Part shown: positions 62,030 through 64,000 of the stretch, piece after piece
Layout of the letters: each line of letters begins with the position of its first letter
Position numbering within the stretch: the stretch's first letter is position 1
Source: G963701675 sp963701675
GTDB taxonomy: Bacteria > Planctomycetota > Planctomycetia > Gemmatales > Gemmataceae
DNA length: 64,000 bases
NCBI GenBank assembly: GCA_963701675.1
Contig: OY969623.1
Location: 7,998,001-8,062,000, forward strand
Direction: 5' to 3'
Notes under the pieces: generated by a model
The model's database searches: none
Seen by the model: the letters and a program-made list of their open reading frames with translations, nothing else
What the model was told of the DNA's origin: nothing
Program-made: the position numbers and the translations under genes

Positions 62030-63793
62030 ATGCGCGTCTATATCTTAGCCGTCTTGGGTGCGGTAGCCTTAGTCGGATTTGCGAACATCACTGTGGGCGG
62101 CGTCGGCGGGCGGGGTGGCGGCGGGCGAGGCGGCGGCGGTGGTGGCGCACCACATCGGGCTTCATCGGCGCCGCGGCAAGCTTCACGGCCAGCACAGCGG
62201 CCCGCGCAGCGGCCATCGGCGTCCGTGGGTGGTCGCCCTGCACAGCGGTCGCAAGGGCAGCAGCGACCCGCACAACGGCCACAAGCGCCGAATCGGCCCG
62301 GCGGTGGAGCGGCTGGCAGACCAAGCGCCGGCGGCAATCGACCGAACCGTCCACCCCAAGCGGCCAATCGACCCAGCGGCGGTGCTCGGCCACCTCAGGT
62401 CGCCAATCGACCCGGCGGCGGAGACAACCGACCAGGAGCGCGGCCGGGTCAACTTCCGAACCGACCTGGCGGTGGTGCAAACGCGCCAGGAATCGCAAAC
62501 CGGCCTGGTGGTGGTGCAGGAATTGGCGGTAACCGCCCGGGCGGTGGCCTAGCAGATAACCGACCAGGCATCGGCGATCGGCCCGGTCAGGGTGGGCTGC
62601 GCCCCGACCAGCGACCCAGCCGCCCCGGACAAGGGGGTAGCGGCACTCAATGGCGTCCCGGAAATGGTGGCAATCGGCCTGGGATCGACAACCGGCCTGA
62701 CATCGGTAATCGGCCTGGCATCGACAACCGGCCTGGTATCGACAACCGGCCTGGGATCGACAACCGACCTGGCATCGGTAACCGACCTGGAAGCGACAAC
62801 CGGCCCGGTATCGGTAATCGGCCGAACATCGGCAACAATGTCGGCGACCGATGGAACAACGTTAACGTCGGTGACCGGTGGAGCAACAACAACTTTACGA
62901 ACATCAATACTGGTTGGGGGGGCGGCTACGGTGGTTGCTACGGAGGCCGCTACTGGGGCGGCAACTACCCGTCCTACTATTCGGGTTGGTTCAACGGCGC
63001 ATGGAATTGGAACGGGCCGTCCTGGTGGGGCGCGACGGGCGCCTACGCAACCGGCTGGATGATGGGGGACGTGGCGGATGATTTCTACAACCCGTATTAC
63101 GCTGCTCCCGCCGTCGGGTCAACGGCGGTTTACAACTACTCCGAGCCCGTCTATGTCGAGTCTCAACCCGTCTATGTCGAGTCTCAACCTGTGGTAGTAC
63201 AGACCCCGGCCGCGGCGCCCGTCGCATCTCCGACGCTGCCCGAAATACCGCAACCTGAAGCGCCGGCCGATCCGCCCGCCGCCGCCGAAGATCCCAAAGT
63301 CAAGGAAGCGGGTGCGTTGTTTGATGGCGCACGCGATGCGTTCAAGTCCGCAAACTACAGCGGCGCGCTTCAGCAGATCGATAAGGCTATCCAGGTGCTG
63401 CCCAACGACGCGGCACTTCACGAATTCCGCTCGCTCGTGCTGTTCGCGGAGAAAAAGTACACCGAGGCGGCGGGTGTGATCTATTCCGTTTTGGCCGTTG
63501 GTCCGGGGTGGACCTGGGACACGGTCAAGGCGCTATACAACGATCCGAAATCCTATGAGGCTCAGTTGCGTGGCCTGGAAGCGTTTGTGAAAGCAAACCC
63601 GAAAGACGCTGCGTCGCGCTTCCTGCTGTCGTACCACTACTTGGTGCTAGACCAGCGCGAGCAGGCCGTGAAACTCCTTAACGAGGTAGTTGCCATGAAT
63701 CCCAAGGACAAGCTCTCCGAAGCCATGGCGAAGGCGATCTCGCAATCGCTGGAACCAGCAGTAGGAGACAAACCCAAGGTTCAAGGAACATAA
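62030..63793 (+). CDS. Secreted NRPG-repeat protein with C-terminal TPR
   Basis: A 587-residue exported protein. A signal peptide (VYILAVLGAVALVGFANITVGG) is followed by Gly-rich and RPAQ/PNRPGG low-complexity segments to about 210, then nine NRPxI(D/G) hexapeptides (about 215-268, bases 62672-62833). A Gly/Tyr/Trp-rich stretch (GGGYGGCYGGRYWGG) and hydrophobic segment PSWWGATGAYATGWMMGDVA follow, then a YVESQP duplication. The last 160 residues are TPR-like (ALFDGARDAFKSANYSGALQQIDKA, then LLSYHYLVLDQREQAVKLLNEVVA). It may anchor to cell-surface polymers (inference). Function is unknown. Confidence 0.85.
   Translation: MRVYILAVLGAVALVGFANITVGGVGGRGGGGRGGGGGGAPHRASSAPRQASRPAQRPAQRPSASVGGRPAQRSQGQQRPAQRPQAPNRPGGGAAGRPSAGGNRPNRPPQAANRPSGGARPPQVANRPGGGDNRPGARPGQLPNRPGGGANAPGIANRPGGGAGIGGNRPGGGLADNRPGIGDRPGQGGLRPDQRPSRPGQGGSGTQWRPGNGGNRPGIDNRPDIGNRPGIDNRPGIDNRPGIDNRPGIGNRPGSDNRPGIGNRPNIGNNVGDRWNNVNVGDRWSNNNFTNINTGWGGGYGGCYGGRYWGGNYPSYYSGWFNGAWNWNGPSWWGATGAYATGWMMGDVADDFYNPYYAAPAVGSTAVYNYSEPVYVESQPVYVESQPVVVQTPAAAPVASPTLPEIPQPEAPADPPAAAEDPKVKEAGALFDGARDAFKSANYSGALQQIDKAIQVLPNDAALHEFRSLVLFAEKKYTEAAGVIYSVLAVGPGWTWDTVKALYNDPKSYEAQLRGLEAFVKANPKDAASRFLLSYHYLVLDQREQAVKLLNEVVAMNPKDKLSEAMAKAISQSLEPAVGDKPKVQGT
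62672..62833 (+). repeat. Nine tandem 18-base coding repeats
   Basis: An exact 18-base period encodes AAT/AAC-CGG/CGA-CCT/CCG-G...-ATC/AGC-GAC/GGT, i.e. Asn-Arg-Pro-Gly-Ile-Asp/Gly. Copies differ by synonymous and D/G changes. Such arrays vary in copy number by slippage. Confidence 0.85.
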
Positions 63794-63821
63794 ACATAAT
63801 GTGACGACAAGCATCGCGCAG

Positions 63822-63840
63822 AGGTGAGCGAGCCTCGCCT
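63822..63840. terminator. Short hairpin between convergent genes
   Basis: AGGTGAG (63822-63828) pairs with CTCGCCT (63834-63840) with one G-T pair around CGAGC, between the convergent NRPG gene and the minus-strand gene at 63849. Weak stem, GTTACTTCTT follows. Confidence 0.3.
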
Positions 63841-63848
63841 GTTACTTC

Positions 63849-64000
63849 TTAGTCCGGCTTTTCGGCGGGGTCGTCCTTCGACCATTTCATGGCTCGGGCG
63901 AGCAAGTCGTCGGCGTTCAACAAGGCGTACTTGGCTTCGAAGTAATCCCAATCCGGAATCCGTCGGGCGTCGCGGCGTTCACGAGACACCATTTCCGTGA
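63849..64000 (-). CDS. 3' end of a minus-strand gene of unknown function
   Basis: About 49 residues enter from the right edge and end at TAA 63849-63851: EMVSRERRDARRIPDWDYFE, AKYALLNADDLLARAMKWSK, DDPAEKPD. The composition is soluble and charged. Too little is visible to name it. Confidence 0.7.
   Translation of the reverse strand, partial: TEMVSRERRDARRIPDWDYFEAKYALLNADDLLARAMKWSKDDPAEKPD

Noticed and set aside
62672..62833. Regular 18-base repeats, considered as a CRISPR array
   Set aside because: There are no spacers; the repeats are contiguous and coding for NRPGI(D/G).

Overview
This window reads as a chromosomal segment of a planctomycete. I infer this from family content, not a database search. 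The clues are two RNA polymerase ECF sigma factors (one with a membrane-anchored C-terminal tail, one directly upstream of a Ser/Thr kinase with TPR repeats), many large secreted or lipid-anchored proteins of unknown function, an extracellular protease with an LExLEPRW-type N-terminus, an enormous secretin, and a Gly/Asn/Arg/Pro-repeat TPR protein. Sequence is moderately GC-rich and gene-dense on both strands. I see no rRNA, tRNA, CRISPR array, prophage or transposase.

Layout. 1-1.7 kb: 3' end of mqnC (futalosine menaquinone pathway) and an ATP-grasp ligase. 1.8-5.1 kb: ECF sigma factor, small Cys-rich secreted protein, multi-pass membrane protein whose C-terminus lies in the +1 frame. 5.2-9.7 kb: trpE, S9 peptidase and SDR on the minus strand. 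9.9-15.2 kb: large TPR protein, aquaglyceroporin, then a translationally coupled ATP-grasp/esterase pair on the minus strand. 15.4-19 kb: polysaccharide-export lipoprotein, two small secreted proteins and a GT-C-like membrane protein. 19.1-21.6 kb: Ser/Thr kinase coupled to an FHA-GGDEF diguanylate cyclase. 21.6-24.5 kb: ZIP metal transporter, small helical protein, frameshifted M20 amidohydrolase. 24.6-31 kb: methyltransferase/GT2, then MFS/GT9/maf overlapping operon, beta-propeller protein. 31-38 kb: small membrane and PepSY-like proteins, then a MacAB-TolC-like export operon whose adaptor and outer-membrane genes are both frameshifted. 38-40.4 kb: cupin, sulfotransferase, ParDE-like toxin-antitoxin pair. 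40.4-45.3 kb: a promoter, a frameshifted secreted protein, rpmA, homocysteine methyltransferase, apgM, pgi. 45.6-56.6 kb: Zn-ribbon protein, lipoprotein, a ~2000-residue secretin with about 13 repeated N-domains, metzincin-type protease with seven repeats, VOC protein. 56.6-64 kb: ECF-kinase pair, a WD40-like gene remnant, SnoaL-like protein, NRPG-repeat TPR protein and the 3' end of a minus-strand gene.

Two window-wide themes stand out. First, five genes are each broken once, and in every case the downstream part is in the +1 frame relative to the upstream part. Second, at least seven intergenic palindromic REP-like elements of different families occur, one of which runs into the 3' end of the protease gene. 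The most distinctive candidate systems are the giant multi-N-domain secretin and the kinase/FHA-GGDEF couple.
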